Below, piece by piece: positions 23,851 through 32,494 of a DNA stretch of 64,000 nucleotides; position 1 is the first letter of the stretch; each line of letters begins with the position of its first letter. The DNA lies in assembly GCF_003047295.1 (NCBI RefSeq), contig NZ_PZYZ01000001.1:186001-250000 (forward strand), in the 5' to 3' direction. The position numbers and the translations under genes were made by a program. The notes below the pieces were generated by a model. It made no database searches. It saw nothing but the letters and a program-made list of their open reading frames with translations, and was not told the DNA's origin. Source of the DNA: Nocardioides sediminis (lineage in GTDB: Bacteria > Actinomycetota > Actinomycetes > Propionibacteriales > Nocardioidaceae).

Positions 23851-25658
23851 CGGGCTTCCTTGGACGCGAGGACGACGTGCCACAAGGACTCGAAGTCCGC
23901 CCCGAGGTCGGGCAGCTTCCCGTCCGCATCTCGGAGGTCGTCCATCAACGCCTTCACCCGGTCGATGGAGTCGTCCTCGCGCGCGGCCGCTCGGACCAGC
24001 GGCTCGAGCAGGATGAGGTCGTCGGCCCACGACGACCCCCACGACCCGTCACCGGCCGGGTCGTCGTTGGTGGAGTCGAGAAGGGCAGACGCGACGTCGT
24101 CGATGCCCGGGTCCTTCAGGAGCAGCGCGAGGTAGCGCAGGATGTCCTCGACCTTGGAGAGGAGCTCACGGAGTACTCGGTTAGACCGGTCCTCGGGTGC
24201 GCCGACCAGCTCGGCCCGCAGCGCGCTCGAGCGCTCGACCACGACACCGTCCCGCTCGACTCGAGTGCGGACCGCGACGAACGGCGTGATGTCTGGGTGC
24301 CCGAGCCCGCGCCATCCGGTCGAGTCCTCCAGTGGTCGGTCGTGCTGCGGCTTGAGGGTGACGGGCCGGACCCAGGTCTGCCCGGGGTCTTCGGGGCGCG
24401 CGACGTCGAGCCGGGCGTCGTACTGCCCGTCGGCATGACTGATCGTGACGACGGGCATGGCCGCCGCCAGTGCGATGTGGAACTCCTCGATCTCGCGCTC
24501 GATGTCGAACGTGAGGTCGGGCTCGGGCTCGGTCGATGCCTGGAACGGCTGAAGGAGCCGCGTGAATCCGGTCTGCTTGTCGTCGTCCTTGAGGATGGCA
24601 GCGGCCCCGCAGCTGGAGACGGGGCCGGTCAGCAGGACGCCGAACTCGATGTTCCCACCGAAGGCCGCAGACGTGGCATTGGCTGAACCGGTCAAGAGGT
24701 GTGCCGTCCGGTCGCTGTCCCACGCCAGGACCTTGGCGTGGAGTCCTGTCTTCACCTCCCAGGGGCGTACGTCTCCCGCTTCGTCGGTCTCGTTGTCACC
24801 GCTGAGGTCTTCGGGTGGTGCATCCGCGTGCGGTTGCAGGACCTGGGTGTCGAAGCCGTCAAGTGCCGCGGCACCCAAACGATTGAACGTGTCCGGTCGG
24901 GAGACGATCGTCGCGCCAGCCGGCAGCTTGCGCACCGTGGTGGCGTCGAGGAACGGGGAGATCACCACGCTCCTGTCGGCCCGGGCCGGCACGGGCCATG
25001 CGCCGCCCTCGCTCGTGCCGAAGGGGAGCAGGAGGCCGCCGGTGAACGGCGACGGCACTGCAAGGCTGCGGTCGCGGAGTGTGCGGGCCACGTCTCGAAC
25101 CAGCTCTGCTCGCTTTGGAGGAATCTCGCGGACGCTCAGGTCGAGCAGCTCTCGAAGGAACCCCGAGAGGGGCCTTGCTGCCATCTGGTGCGTTGCGCTG
25201 GGATCCTCGTCCGTCGACAGGACGGTGTCCCAGGAACGATCACCGGTGAGGTTGCGACTCAAGCAGACGAGTCGGTGGGTGAACTCGCCCGTCACGTTGG
25301 TGAACCTCAGCACCCAGATCTTCGGATGGAAGACCCGTCCCGCGGGAGGGGCCACCTCGATGATCGACTCCTCCGCGAAGACGGTCAGCTTGCGATACGT
25401 CGACGGCACGTGGATCCCGCCCGCCTGGCAGAGCACGACGGTGCGCTCCGCGTACCGCCGGATGGCCTCGAGGAGCTCGTGAGGCGCGGCACCGTCGATG
25501 CCGTTGCCCACCTGGTCGTACGCCGCCATGGACAGGGGTGCGAGCAGGAGTGAGTTGAGGTCCAAGGTGTACGTCGTTGCCACGGCAGCGTCGATGCGCC
25601 AGCCGTGGGGAGGCCGGAGGGCGTCGGTGAGCAGGTGGCGTACGTCGGGGTTCAGCAC
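23847..25658 (-). CDS. Phospholipase D-like (HKD) nuclease-family protein
   Basis: 603 aa from GTG 25658, which has GGAGG six bases upstream inside the end of the DUF6361 gene; the open frame continues further but only as overlap. Two HKD-like motifs are present: 'VFHPKIWVLRF' with 'CLSRNLTGDRSWD' (about 108-145), and 'GLHAKVLAWDSD' with 'LLTGSANATSAAFGG' (about 304-335). The second is fully canonical (HxK, then GSxN). The C-terminal 250 residues are unrecognised and helical. PLD-fold proteins in defence loci are usually nucleases; lipid cleavage is the alternative. It sits between DUF6361 and helicase genes with ATGA/near-overlap on both sides, so the three proteins are surely co-expressed and probably act together. 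Confidence 0.82.
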   Translation of the reverse strand: MLNPDVRHLLTDALRPPHGWRIDAAVATTYTLDLNSLLLAPLSMAAYDQVGNGIDGAAPHELLEAIRRYAERTVVLCQAGGIHVPSTYRKLTVFAEESIIEVAPPAGRVFHPKIWVLRFTNVTGEFTHRLVCLSRNLTGDRSWDTVLSTDEDPSATHQMAARPLSGFLRELLDLSVREIPPKRAELVRDVARTLRDRSLAVPSPFTGGLLLPFGTSEGGAWPVPARADRSVVISPFLDATTVRKLPAGATIVSRPDTFNRLGAAALDGFDTQVLQPHADAPPEDLSGDNETDEAGDVRPWEVKTGLHAKVLAWDSDRTAHLLTGSANATSAAFGGNIEFGVLLTGPVSSCGAAAILKDDDKQTGFTRLLQPFQASTEPEPDLTFDIEREIEEFHIALAAAMPVVTISHADGQYDARLDVARPEDPGQTWVRPVTLKPQHDRPLEDSTGWRGLGHPDITPFVAVRTRVERDGVVVERSSALRAELVGAPEDRSNRVLRELLSKVEDILRYLALLLKDPGIDDVASALLDSTNDDPAGDGSWGSSWADDLILLEPLVRAAAREDDSIDRVKALMDDLRDADGKLPDLGADFESLWHVVLASKEAR

Positions 25659-25659
25659 G

Positions 25660-26826
25660 TCATGCCTCCAGGCCGGCAGCGATGTCGTTGAGGTGGCTGC
25701 GGGCGATCGTCCAGCGAAAGTCGAGCGCGCCGGTGCCGGCGCCGACACCCCACGTCGAGCGAGCGTCGGCGTAGGTGAGGCGGGCGCGCGCTCGTTTGAG
25801 GTTCAGCTCCCGACGCTGCACCAGGTCGCGTGCAGCCGACGACGCATGTGCTCCTGTGGCGGCGAGGTGCCACCAGTCATTGAGGAATGCCTGTGTGGCA
25901 GGGCGGATCCGAGGGTTGAGCGTCGTGAGCCTCCTCCAGAAGAGCTGCCGGTCCCACCCGTCGAAGATCTCCTGTTCGTCGAGGTCGTCCGCCCAGGCGT
26001 CCAGATCGTCGGAGAAGCGCTCGACCAGCTCTTCGTTGTCCGAAAGCTCGGCGAGCATGAGGTTGTAGAGGATTGCTGGCCCGGTGCCCGTGAAGTGGAA
26101 CCTTCGCGCCTCATCGACCAGTTGCCGAAGAGGTTCCGGGAACTCGCCACGTGCCTCGTGCTCCCACAGCCTGCGGGCCTCCGAGTCGGGATGGTGAACA
26201 GCGAGCCAACCGAAGGCCGAGTCGCGATGGCTCGAAGCGATCTGCGCCTTGAGGAACTCGGCCTCGTCGCGGGTCAGGTCGAAGGTCGTGCTGCTGGCCA
26301 GGGACTCGGGCGGCTTGGGAAGATGGATCATGCCGAGGTGGTCGATGCCTGCTCCGTCGGCGTCGGGGTCATCGACGGCCGTCGACCGCTGGGCGGCGTT
26401 GCGGAAGTAGCCCGAGATGGTGGTCTTCCACCTGCGGATGCCGAGGATCTCGAGGCTGGCCCAGTAGAGAGCGCTCGGCATGGTCTTCAGCGAGCTCTTC
26501 GCATCCCGCCCGATGACTCCCTGGATCTCCTGACCGGCGACGAGAGCGTGGATCAGCTCGGTCTCCCGACGTCGAAGCTCACCCTGGGCCTTCTCCGCAG
26601 ACCAGCGATGTCGAGCCACGTCGTTGACGAGCCAGGGGATGAAGAGGAGGTAGCGCAACCGCGTGTGCAGCGTCGAGGTGCCCGGGAAAAACGCGTTGGA
26701 GAACGTGTCGCGCACGCTGCCGATGCCCAGCTCGTCCACGGTCGACGAGTCCTCGAAGAGCTTCACGACCTCCAACATGGCGCTGCGATGAGAGTCGTCC
26801 CCGTCAAGCCATCCGAAGTGGGCCAC
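25660..26826 (-). CDS. DUF6361 family protein
   Basis: 388 aa. The N-terminal signature 'VAHFGWLDGDDSHRSAML', followed by 'DELGIGSVRDTFSN' and 'FFPGTSTLHTRLRYLLF', is the hallmark of DUF6361. GTG 26826 is chosen because the family starts right at the '(S)FGWLD' motif and because a good promoter (TTGACG, 17 bases, TTACAT) lies immediately upstream, leaving a leaderless mRNA; the TTG at 26862 would be the -35 box itself. The C-terminus is charged and helical. No catalytic residues are known for this family. It is the first gene of the DUF6361-PLD-helicase operon, which resembles a known phage-defence architecture. Confidence 0.8.
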   Translation of the reverse strand: MAHFGWLDGDDSHRSAMLEVVKLFEDSSTVDELGIGSVRDTFSNAFFPGTSTLHTRLRYLLFIPWLVNDVARHRWSAEKAQGELRRRETELIHALVAGQEIQGVIGRDAKSSLKTMPSALYWASLEILGIRRWKTTISGYFRNAAQRSTAVDDPDADGAGIDHLGMIHLPKPPESLASSTTFDLTRDEAEFLKAQIASSHRDSAFGWLAVHHPDSEARRLWEHEARGEFPEPLRQLVDEARRFHFTGTGPAILYNLMLAELSDNEELVERFSDDLDAWADDLDEQEIFDGWDRQLFWRRLTTLNPRIRPATQAFLNDWWHLAATGAHASSAARDLVQRRELNLKRARARLTYADARSTWGVGAGTGALDFRWTIARSHLNDIAAGLEA

Positions 26827-26833
26827 GCACGTG

Positions 26834-26862
26834 ATGTAAGGCCACCGTCGACGGATCGTCAA
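26834..26862 (-). promoter_or_regulatory. Promoter of the DUF6361-PLD-helicase operon (leaderless)
   Basis: On the minus strand: TTGACG (26,862-26,857), a 17-base spacer, TTACAT (26,839-26,834), then seven bases to the GTG start at 26,826. This is the best sigma-70 type promoter seen in the window, and it decides the start of the first gene. Confidence 0.65.
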
Positions 26863-26924
26863 GCGTCGCCTGACGCTTCTGGGCGCACGGCGCCGATGTT
26901 ATCCGCCGTGGGCGGTGTGGCGAT

Positions 26925-27790
26925 CTACTTCTGCCGGAGCGCGGTGTCGACTGCAAGAGAGGCAGCCATCACGAGTGATCGAAGCGGTTCCTCGAGAGGC
27001 CGAAATACCTCGACGACGTAGTTGTCGGCCTTGGTGAGCATCTCCTTGACCAGGCCGGCGTGCGTCCTCGTGATGCGGCGATCTCGGCGCCGGAGGCGTC
27101 CCGGATGCTGAAGTCGGACTGCTTGCTGTTCTCGCCCTTGATGATGCCCACGGTGCGGCCACCGGCCTCGAGCTTGAACCGTGAGTAGTCGAAGGACAGC
27201 GTGCGTGCGATCTGACCGATCTCGTGGCCGCTCGATCCTCGTACGATCATCTTGGCCTTGAGCCACACGGTGGGACGGGTCAGAGAGACGAGCTCCCGTC
27301 CGTGAGCATCGAGGACGTGGAACCTGCGCGTTCGGTTCGTCGGAGTCAGCGCCTTCTTGGCCAGGCTCTGCCCGACCTCACGCACGCTGCCGACCTGCCG
27401 TCCGGTCCGGTCGTGCACGACGTACTCCGCGTTGACCTCGAGGAGCTTGCCCTTCTGGTGAACGACGAGCACGGCCTCGTCGAGCCATGAGTCATCACCG
27501 GAGTTCGAGCCGTCGGTCACGCCGAGCTTGTTGAGCTGCTTCTGGACTCGCTTGTCGGTCCGGGCTGGCGGTGCCGGGTGGCGCGGCTGGGCCGGCTGCG
27601 GCGGCTGATTAGCCGTTGCCAGCGAAGCCCGCGGTTGCGGCTGCGCCGGGGCGGGAGGTGCGGCATAGACGGGGTCGACGCCCTGCTGCCCTCGGCTGCC
27701 GACGTGGTGCGTCCACTCACGGCCGTCCCAGTACCGATGGTGGTGACGTCCGAGAGGGTCGGGGTACCAGCCGGGCGCCCACGTGCTCAT
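26925..27790 (-). pseudogene. Frameshifted DUF2510 + tubby/LURP-one (scramblase-like) protein
   Basis: The first frame starts at ATG 27790: 'APGWYPDPLGRHHHRYWDGR' is a DUF2510 domain, then a Pro/Gln-rich linker, then a tubby C-terminal/LURP-one fold ('EYVVHDRTGRQVGSVREV', 'RRFHVLDAHGRELVSLTRP', 'FSIRDASGAEIAA'). At about 27,074 the natural continuation jumps frame: 'ITRTHAGLVKEMLTKADNY', 'VVEVFRPLEEPLRSLVMAA', ending at 26,925. One missing base in a GCCGC(C)ATC context explains it; repair would give about 288 aa. Unrepaired, the protein ends at 26,969 with a nonsense tail. Relatives bind or move membrane lipids and have no known role here. A sequencing error is as likely as a true mutation. 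It is divergent from the HhH gene and sits between defence genes. Confidence 0.7.
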
Positions 27791-27796
27791 GCGCGG

Positions 27797-27802
27797 ACGC
27801 TA
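27797..27802 (-). promoter_or_regulatory. -10 element TAGCGT upstream of the tubby-like gene
   Basis: On the minus strand TAGCGT is followed by six bases and the ATG at 27,790. No Shine-Dalgarno sequence is present, so a leaderless mRNA is likely. It shares an 87-base divergent gap with the next promoter. Confidence 0.4.
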
Positions 27803-27864
27803 CCCCGGCGCCACCGCTGCCGGGTGCGATTGGGTATTCACGCCCGACTGTCCCTGCCGGCACC

Positions 27865-27870
27865 TACGAT
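27865..27870 (+). promoter_or_regulatory. -10 element TACGAT upstream of the HhH membrane protein
   Basis: TACGAT ends seven bases before ATG 27878 with no ribosome site between, consistent with a leaderless transcript. No convincing -35 is seen. Confidence 0.4.
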
Positions 27871-27877
27871 CGGGCGC

Positions 27878-28570
27878 ATGCAGCAGCTCCCGCCCGCAGG
27901 TCACTACACGAGCAGGCCACCGAGGTGGCTGTGGATGCTCCCTGTCTTCTCGTGCGGACTGCTGGCTTTCGTGTCGCCGATCGCGATCGCCGCGAAGGCC
28001 AAGACCCGCCAGGCTTGGATTTGGGCCGGCGCTCTGGCCTCTGCGTGGCTTGTCGGTTTCATGCTCGTCGGTAGCGGCGACTCCGAAGGCGCGCTCTCCG
28101 ATCTCGGCCTCACGATCTACTTCGCGGTATGGATCGGCGCTGTCGTTTACGCCCTCGTCATGGGTCCGAAGGTGCTGTGGCCGCCCAAGGAGACCTATGC
28201 GCCTGGAGGACCTCCTCCGCCCCCGCCCTACAACCCCAACGCCGCAGCGGTGGCGGGAGTCCACGCCTTGCGCATCAAGCGAGAGGAGGCGCGGGAGATT
28301 GCCAGGCGCGATCCTCAGATGGCTCGTGACCTGCGGATCGGTCGGCCCGACCTGCCACGGCAATACGACGACGGTGGACTGGTCGACATCAACAGTGCCC
28401 CCGTCGAGGTCCTGCGACAGGCGCTTGGACTTACGGGCGAGCAGTCAACGCACGTGGTCGAGACGCGTCAGCATCTGAGCCGGTTCGAGCACCCCGAGGA
28501 CCTGATCCACCTCGCCGGCCTTCAGCCCAGCACCTTCGACAACGTGAAGGACCGCATCATCCTCATGTGA
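27878..28570 (+). CDS. Multi-pass membrane protein with C-terminal helix-hairpin-helix (ComEA-like) domain
   Basis: 230 aa. About three membrane helices in the first 105 residues ('WLWMLPVFSCGLLAFV', 'IWAGALASAWLVGFMLV', 'GLTIYFAVWIGAVVYALVMG'), a Pro-rich linker ('GGPPPPPPYNPN'), a basic helix, then a double HhH unit: 'LVDINSAPVEVLRQALGLTG' and 'EHPEDLIHLAGLQPSTFDNV'. The 'DINSA' start is the signature of ComEA-type HhH domains, which bind DNA without sequence preference. With N-terminal helices and a cytoplasmic C-terminus it would hold DNA at the inner face of the membrane, the opposite topology to ComEA. Similar proteins occur in actinomycetes without known function. It is divergent from the tubby-like gene. 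Start chosen at the ATG next to the -10 box. Confidence 0.7.
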   Translation: MQQLPPAGHYTSRPPRWLWMLPVFSCGLLAFVSPIAIAAKAKTRQAWIWAGALASAWLVGFMLVGSGDSEGALSDLGLTIYFAVWIGAVVYALVMGPKVLWPPKETYAPGGPPPPPPYNPNAAAVAGVHALRIKREEAREIARRDPQMARDLRIGRPDLPRQYDDGGLVDINSAPVEVLRQALGLTGEQSTHVVETRQHLSRFEHPEDLIHLAGLQPSTFDNVKDRIILM

Positions 28571-28603
28571 TCGCATTCGCGAGCCGACCTTGCTGGCAAG
28601 CGG

Positions 28604-28609
28604 CATACT
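28604..28609 (+). promoter_or_regulatory. -10 element CATACT upstream of the SIR2 gene
   Basis: CATACT is seven bases before ATG 28617. The same CATACT-N7-ATG arrangement recurs before the gene at 33,107. Probably a leaderless promoter. Confidence 0.35.
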
Positions 28610-28616
28610 CCAGGCC

Positions 28617-30128
28617 ATGACGGGGATCGAGGGGCACCTCTTTGTCGTGCACGGGCGGATCGAGTCGGTCATCCACGACGCGGCGCTGATCCCGGTGGAC
28701 GAGGCGTATCGCTTCAACTACGTGTGGACGGGTCTGGTGGGACCCAATCCGCCTCTACCGCGCGACTGGCGCAAGCGTGGATTCGGGGAGATCGAGCCCG
28801 CGCCGGACCGGGTGTGGGCCGTCAGCATCGGCGACGGGACCGAGAGCTACGACGTGATCCTCGAGCGCATCGAAGGGGCCCTCGGCCGCGTCGACGAGTC
28901 TCGCGATTTACTCCCGGTCAAGCGGGGCGCGGGCGCGCTTCCGCTGGTCGCCCTGCCCGTCATCGGGATCGGCCTCGGTGGATTCTCCGAGGACCGGGGC
29001 AAGGTGCTGCGGCTGCTCGTCGAGCGCCTCACGTCAGCTGCCAAACGGCTCGACCTCGACCTCGCGCTCGTGACCCCCGATGCCGCGGTCTACGCCGCAG
29101 CCCAGTACGCCCGACGCAAGGTGGCGCCGCAGCTCCCCGGGCGACTGGAGGAGACCGCAGCAGATCTCGCGGCAAGTGCCCGGAGTGGACACCTTGCACT
29201 ACTTCTGGGCGCGGGTGTCAGTGCTGCGGCCGGGCTGCCCGGCTGGGGTTCCCTGATCGAGAACCTCGAGCGGCACTACGACCTCGACCCGCCTGGTGAG
29301 GGACTGGACATCACCCTGACCGACCGCGCGGAGCTCATCGAGCGCGAGGACAAGGACGGCTTCAAGTGGCAGGTGGCCCAACTGATCAAGCCCACCGCGC
29401 GACCTTCCCTGCCGCACGTCCTCCTGGCCGGGCTCGACTGCCACCAGGTGGTGACGACCAACTACGACGTCCTCTACGAAGCCGCCGTGTCTGCCACGGG
29501 CAACGACATCAAGAGCGTCATGCCGTGGGCGTCGGCCCACGGAGCGGATCGATGGATCCTCAAGCTCCACGGCGATGTCGACCACCCCGAGCAGATCGTC
29601 CTCACGCGTCGCCACATGGTCAGGTACGACGCCGCCAACCGGCCGTCGGCGGCAGTCCTCCAGTCGCTCCTGCTGACGAAGCGGCTCTTGGCGGTGGGCG
29701 TGTCGATGACCGACGACAACGTCATCCGGCTCGCGCACGAGGTGGACGAGTATCGCGTCCAGCACCAGAAGGGTGGGACCGCGACCTTCGGGACGGTCCT
29801 GGACTCCAAGGGCGACAAGCTCCGCGGCCGTCTGTGGGATGGACAGCTCGACTGGATCAACCTGCCCGAGGAGGTGGGCGTGCCCGGGTTCCGCGCACTC
29901 GAGCTCGTCCTCGACCGCATCGCCTTCCATGCTGCGCGTACTTCGTCGTGGTTGCTCGATGAGCGGTTCGACGGTCTGCTCGCCGACCGGGAGGATGCAG
30001 CGCTCGCAGCCGACGTTCGTGCTCTCTACGAGCGTTTGTCGAAGCGAGAGGTCAGCAAGTGGGCGCCCTTGGTGCGTCGGCTCGAGGACCTCGGCGTGCA
30101 AGGGAGCGGTCAGCGCCGCCTGTCATAG
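28617..30128 (+). CDS. SIR2-family NAD-binding protein with macro-like N-terminal domain
   Basis: 503 aa. The C-terminal two thirds is a SIR2-like fold of the defence type: 'LALLLGAGVSAAAGLPGW' (NAD-binding GAGxS, about 195-212), 'VVTTNYDVLYE' (about 280) and 'ILKLHGDVDHPEQIVLTRR' (HG motif, about 314), then 'LLAVGVSMTDDNV'. Such domains in DSR, Thoeris and related systems destroy NAD+ on infection. Residues 1-165 form a separate domain: 'LFVVHGRIESVIHDAALIP' and 'ALPVIGIGLGGFSEDRGKVL' resemble the beta strands and glycine loop of a macro (ADP-ribose-binding) domain; this part is tentative. No partner gene overlaps it. It likely acts alone as an abortive-infection effector. ATG 28617 is preferred over the upstream 28590 start because of the -10 box and the domain start. 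Confidence 0.75.
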   Translation: MTGIEGHLFVVHGRIESVIHDAALIPVDEAYRFNYVWTGLVGPNPPLPRDWRKRGFGEIEPAPDRVWAVSIGDGTESYDVILERIEGALGRVDESRDLLPVKRGAGALPLVALPVIGIGLGGFSEDRGKVLRLLVERLTSAAKRLDLDLALVTPDAAVYAAAQYARRKVAPQLPGRLEETAADLAASARSGHLALLLGAGVSAAAGLPGWGSLIENLERHYDLDPPGEGLDITLTDRAELIEREDKDGFKWQVAQLIKPTARPSLPHVLLAGLDCHQVVTTNYDVLYEAAVSATGNDIKSVMPWASAHGADRWILKLHGDVDHPEQIVLTRRHMVRYDAANRPSAAVLQSLLLTKRLLAVGVSMTDDNVIRLAHEVDEYRVQHQKGGTATFGTVLDSKGDKLRGRLWDGQLDWINLPEEVGVPGFRALELVLDRIAFHAARTSSWLLDERFDGLLADREDAALAADVRALYERLSKREVSKWAPLVRRLEDLGVQGSGQRRLS

Positions 30129-30499
30129 AGCGTCGCCGGCCGGCCGCGAAGGCCGTCGGAGAGCACGACCTTGCCGTCGCGCATGGGGCACTGGCGGGTG
30201 AGCCTATTCAAGCTCCCGTCGGGCCAGGTCGTGGTGGCAAGCAGCCAGGTGGGCTCTGGTGCTCCGCCGGGTCCCGAGCGGACCAGGCTGCTGAAGCAGC
30301 TCGTCACGGAACATCGCAGCTGAGCAGACGCGTGCGGAGATGTCGGTGGTCAGCCGTAGTGTCCCGATCGCCGCAGGAGCTCAGCACGCGGCACCGGGGC
30401 GGCGTCAGTCGATTTTCTTGATCGCTGAACGACGGCCCATGTCCTGAGCCACCCTTTCAAGGCGCGGCGAACGGCTACGCACACCATGGGGGAAGCAAC
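30129..30499. other. Intergenic region between SIR2 and PGN_0703 genes
   Basis: 371 bases with no recognised gene. The only candidate is a 65-codon minus-strand frame at 30,110-30,307 ('PTWLLATTTWPDGSLNRL', 'QCPMRDGKVVLSDGLRG') with protein-like composition but no family, which would overlap the SIR2 3' end. The last 20 bases carry the ribosome site of the next gene. Confidence 0.4.
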
Positions 30500-32494
30500 A
30501 TGAGCAAGACCAATGCGTTCGACGTCCGCTACGACCGGCGAGTGTCCGCACAGTTCTTGAGCCACTTCGAGCCCGGCGGCATCGCCGCTTCGTTGGCGTC
30601 GTACGCCAAGAGCGGACTGCTTCCGATCGACCTGCGATTCCGCAGGGACGTCAAGACACGGTCCGAGCACGCGTCACTCTATGTCGGACTCACGTCGGTG
30701 CTCGACGTGCGCCACGCTAAGTCCGGCAAGCTCCGGCTGAAGGTGCACGAGACCCACCAGCAGAACGGGAAGTTCCTTCCGGACTGGGGCATTCCGATGA
30801 CGCCCGACCGGCTCGCCACCATCTGGCCGGACGTCGAGCTGTACCTGGACCGGGTCATCCCGGTTGCCGCCCGGTCGCACGGAACCAGGGAGGGCGCCGT
30901 TCAGGCGGCCGTCGCCGCACACCGGTCCCCGGACCGTGTCGTGCTGGACCGGGAAGTCACGCCGTCCTTCCGAGACCAGGCCTTCAAGAAGAAGTTCATG
31001 GACGAGTGTCAGCACCCGATCCTCGACGCGCTGGAGAAGGCCGCTCTCGGGTTCGGCGGGATGCCGAAGAAGCTGGGCAACGAGTGCGACGCGCTGGCCA
31101 TCGACCGGTCCGGCCGCTTGCTGGCCATCGAGGTCAAGCCTCTGGGCGTCGGCAGCACCGCCTGGGTCGCTGCCCAGGCGACCATGTACGCGCGCATCCT
31201 CCAGCGATGGATCGATTCCGGCGACACGGACGAGGGCGGCCCGACGGAGGTGCTACGTGAGATGGCCGAACAGCGGCACCGCGTGCGCCTCGCACCGGCG
31301 GGCGACTTCACGCTTGCGGCCGATCAGCGGGTCGTGCCGGTCGTGGCGCTCCAGCGTGGTGCGTCTGCCGAGATGATCCGACGCATGCTCGAGGTCCGTG
31401 AGGTCCTCGCCGAGGTCGACCTGGGGGTCGCGCCCGTCGAGATCTTCGAGGTGAGCCTGATCGGCGAGCTGGTACCCCTCGACGATTCGCGCCTGCCCGA
31501 CGGCCGTCCCCGTGCGCTGCGGTCCTACGCGAGCCGGTCGAACGACTCGGCCGTCCGGTGGAAGCTGAAGTCGCGGGCGCTACCGGACGAAGCACGAGTT
31601 CCGGGACTAGTACGCGCCCGGTCCGGTGAGCAGGTCCAGGCTCCCTACGTGCTGCCTGCTGCGTACGCCGCCCACAACCTTCTTCCTGAGGTGAGGGACG
31701 AGGCGCTGGCACTCTTCCGCGACCTCGAAATCACCTGGCACCAAGGGGTTAACGGCGGACCGACGCCACACCTTCGTTCGTCCCAGGTGCAGTGTGTGAA
31801 CGCACTGGGGCAGATGATGGCCGACCCGACGCGGATCGGGCGCGCCTTCGGTGGAGTGCTTGACATCGAGTCGGTCCGTGACCTGGGCGAGATCGACCCT
31901 GCGGAGAAGGGCCGGTTCCTGACGTTCGAGTTCGTCGGGCCGCGCGACTATTTCGGTGAGGGCAAGAGTGGCGTCCTTACGCGGGGAGCCCAGTCGACCA
32001 GCGTCGACGCTGCCTTCGCCTACCGCACGAGTGGAGGCAAGGACGCCCTTGCTCTCGTGGAGTGGAAGTTCACCGAGACCTACCCCAGCGCCGACCGGGA
32101 CGCGCCGAGCAAGGAGCCCACCCGTCGCAGGCGCTACGAACGGGCCTTGCTCCGGCCGGACGGACCCATCGACGTCGACGGTGTCGAGCCAGGGGACCTG
32201 TTCCACGAGCCGCTCTACCAGCTGGTGCGGCAGCAGGTCCTCGCGCGTGAGCTTGAGCGGGACCCGGACGTAGCCGCCGAGGTGGTGACCGTCGTCCACG
32301 TGCTGTCCCCGGAGAACACGGCGTACCAGCGTTCCTACGTCTCCCCGTCGTTGCGCGGTCGCGGTGTGACCGTGAGCGAGGTGTGGCGCAGCCTGCTCCG
32401 ACGACCTGAGGCGTTCGTGAGCCTGGATCCGGTCATCTTCCTGGATCCGCACATCACGAGCGACGAGTACCACTCGCGCTACGCGGCCGACTGA
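30500..32494 (+). CDS. PGN_0703-type putative restriction endonuclease with a second PD-(D/E)XK-like site
   Basis: 664 aa; GGGGGAAG precedes the ATG. The C-terminal half has the PGN_0703 signature: 'HLRSSQVQCVNALGQMM', then 'GVLTRGAQSTSVDAAFAY' and 'DALALVEWKFTETYPS' (D about 505, ExK about 520). The N-terminal half contains another nuclease-like core, 'NECDALAIDRSGRLLAIEVK' (about 194-213, D-x13-ExK). Two such centres in one chain are unusual. No helicase or methyltransferase is attached, so self-protection, if it cuts DNA, is unexplained. The next gene, a zinc-ribbon protein, overlaps its stop (ATGA) and is the likely partner. Function as a defence nuclease is inferred from family name and island context. 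Confidence 0.72.
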   Translation: MSKTNAFDVRYDRRVSAQFLSHFEPGGIAASLASYAKSGLLPIDLRFRRDVKTRSEHASLYVGLTSVLDVRHAKSGKLRLKVHETHQQNGKFLPDWGIPMTPDRLATIWPDVELYLDRVIPVAARSHGTREGAVQAAVAAHRSPDRVVLDREVTPSFRDQAFKKKFMDECQHPILDALEKAALGFGGMPKKLGNECDALAIDRSGRLLAIEVKPLGVGSTAWVAAQATMYARILQRWIDSGDTDEGGPTEVLREMAEQRHRVRLAPAGDFTLAADQRVVPVVALQRGASAEMIRRMLEVREVLAEVDLGVAPVEIFEVSLIGELVPLDDSRLPDGRPRALRSYASRSNDSAVRWKLKSRALPDEARVPGLVRARSGEQVQAPYVLPAAYAAHNLLPEVRDEALALFRDLEITWHQGVNGGPTPHLRSSQVQCVNALGQMMADPTRIGRAFGGVLDIESVRDLGEIDPAEKGRFLTFEFVGPRDYFGEGKSGVLTRGAQSTSVDAAFAYRTSGGKDALALVEWKFTETYPSADRDAPSKEPTRRRRYERALLRPDGPIDVDGVEPGDLFHEPLYQLVRQQVLARELERDPDVAAEVVTVVHVLSPENTAYQRSYVSPSLRGRGVTVSEVWRSLLRRPEAFVSLDPVIFLDPHITSDEYHSRYAAD

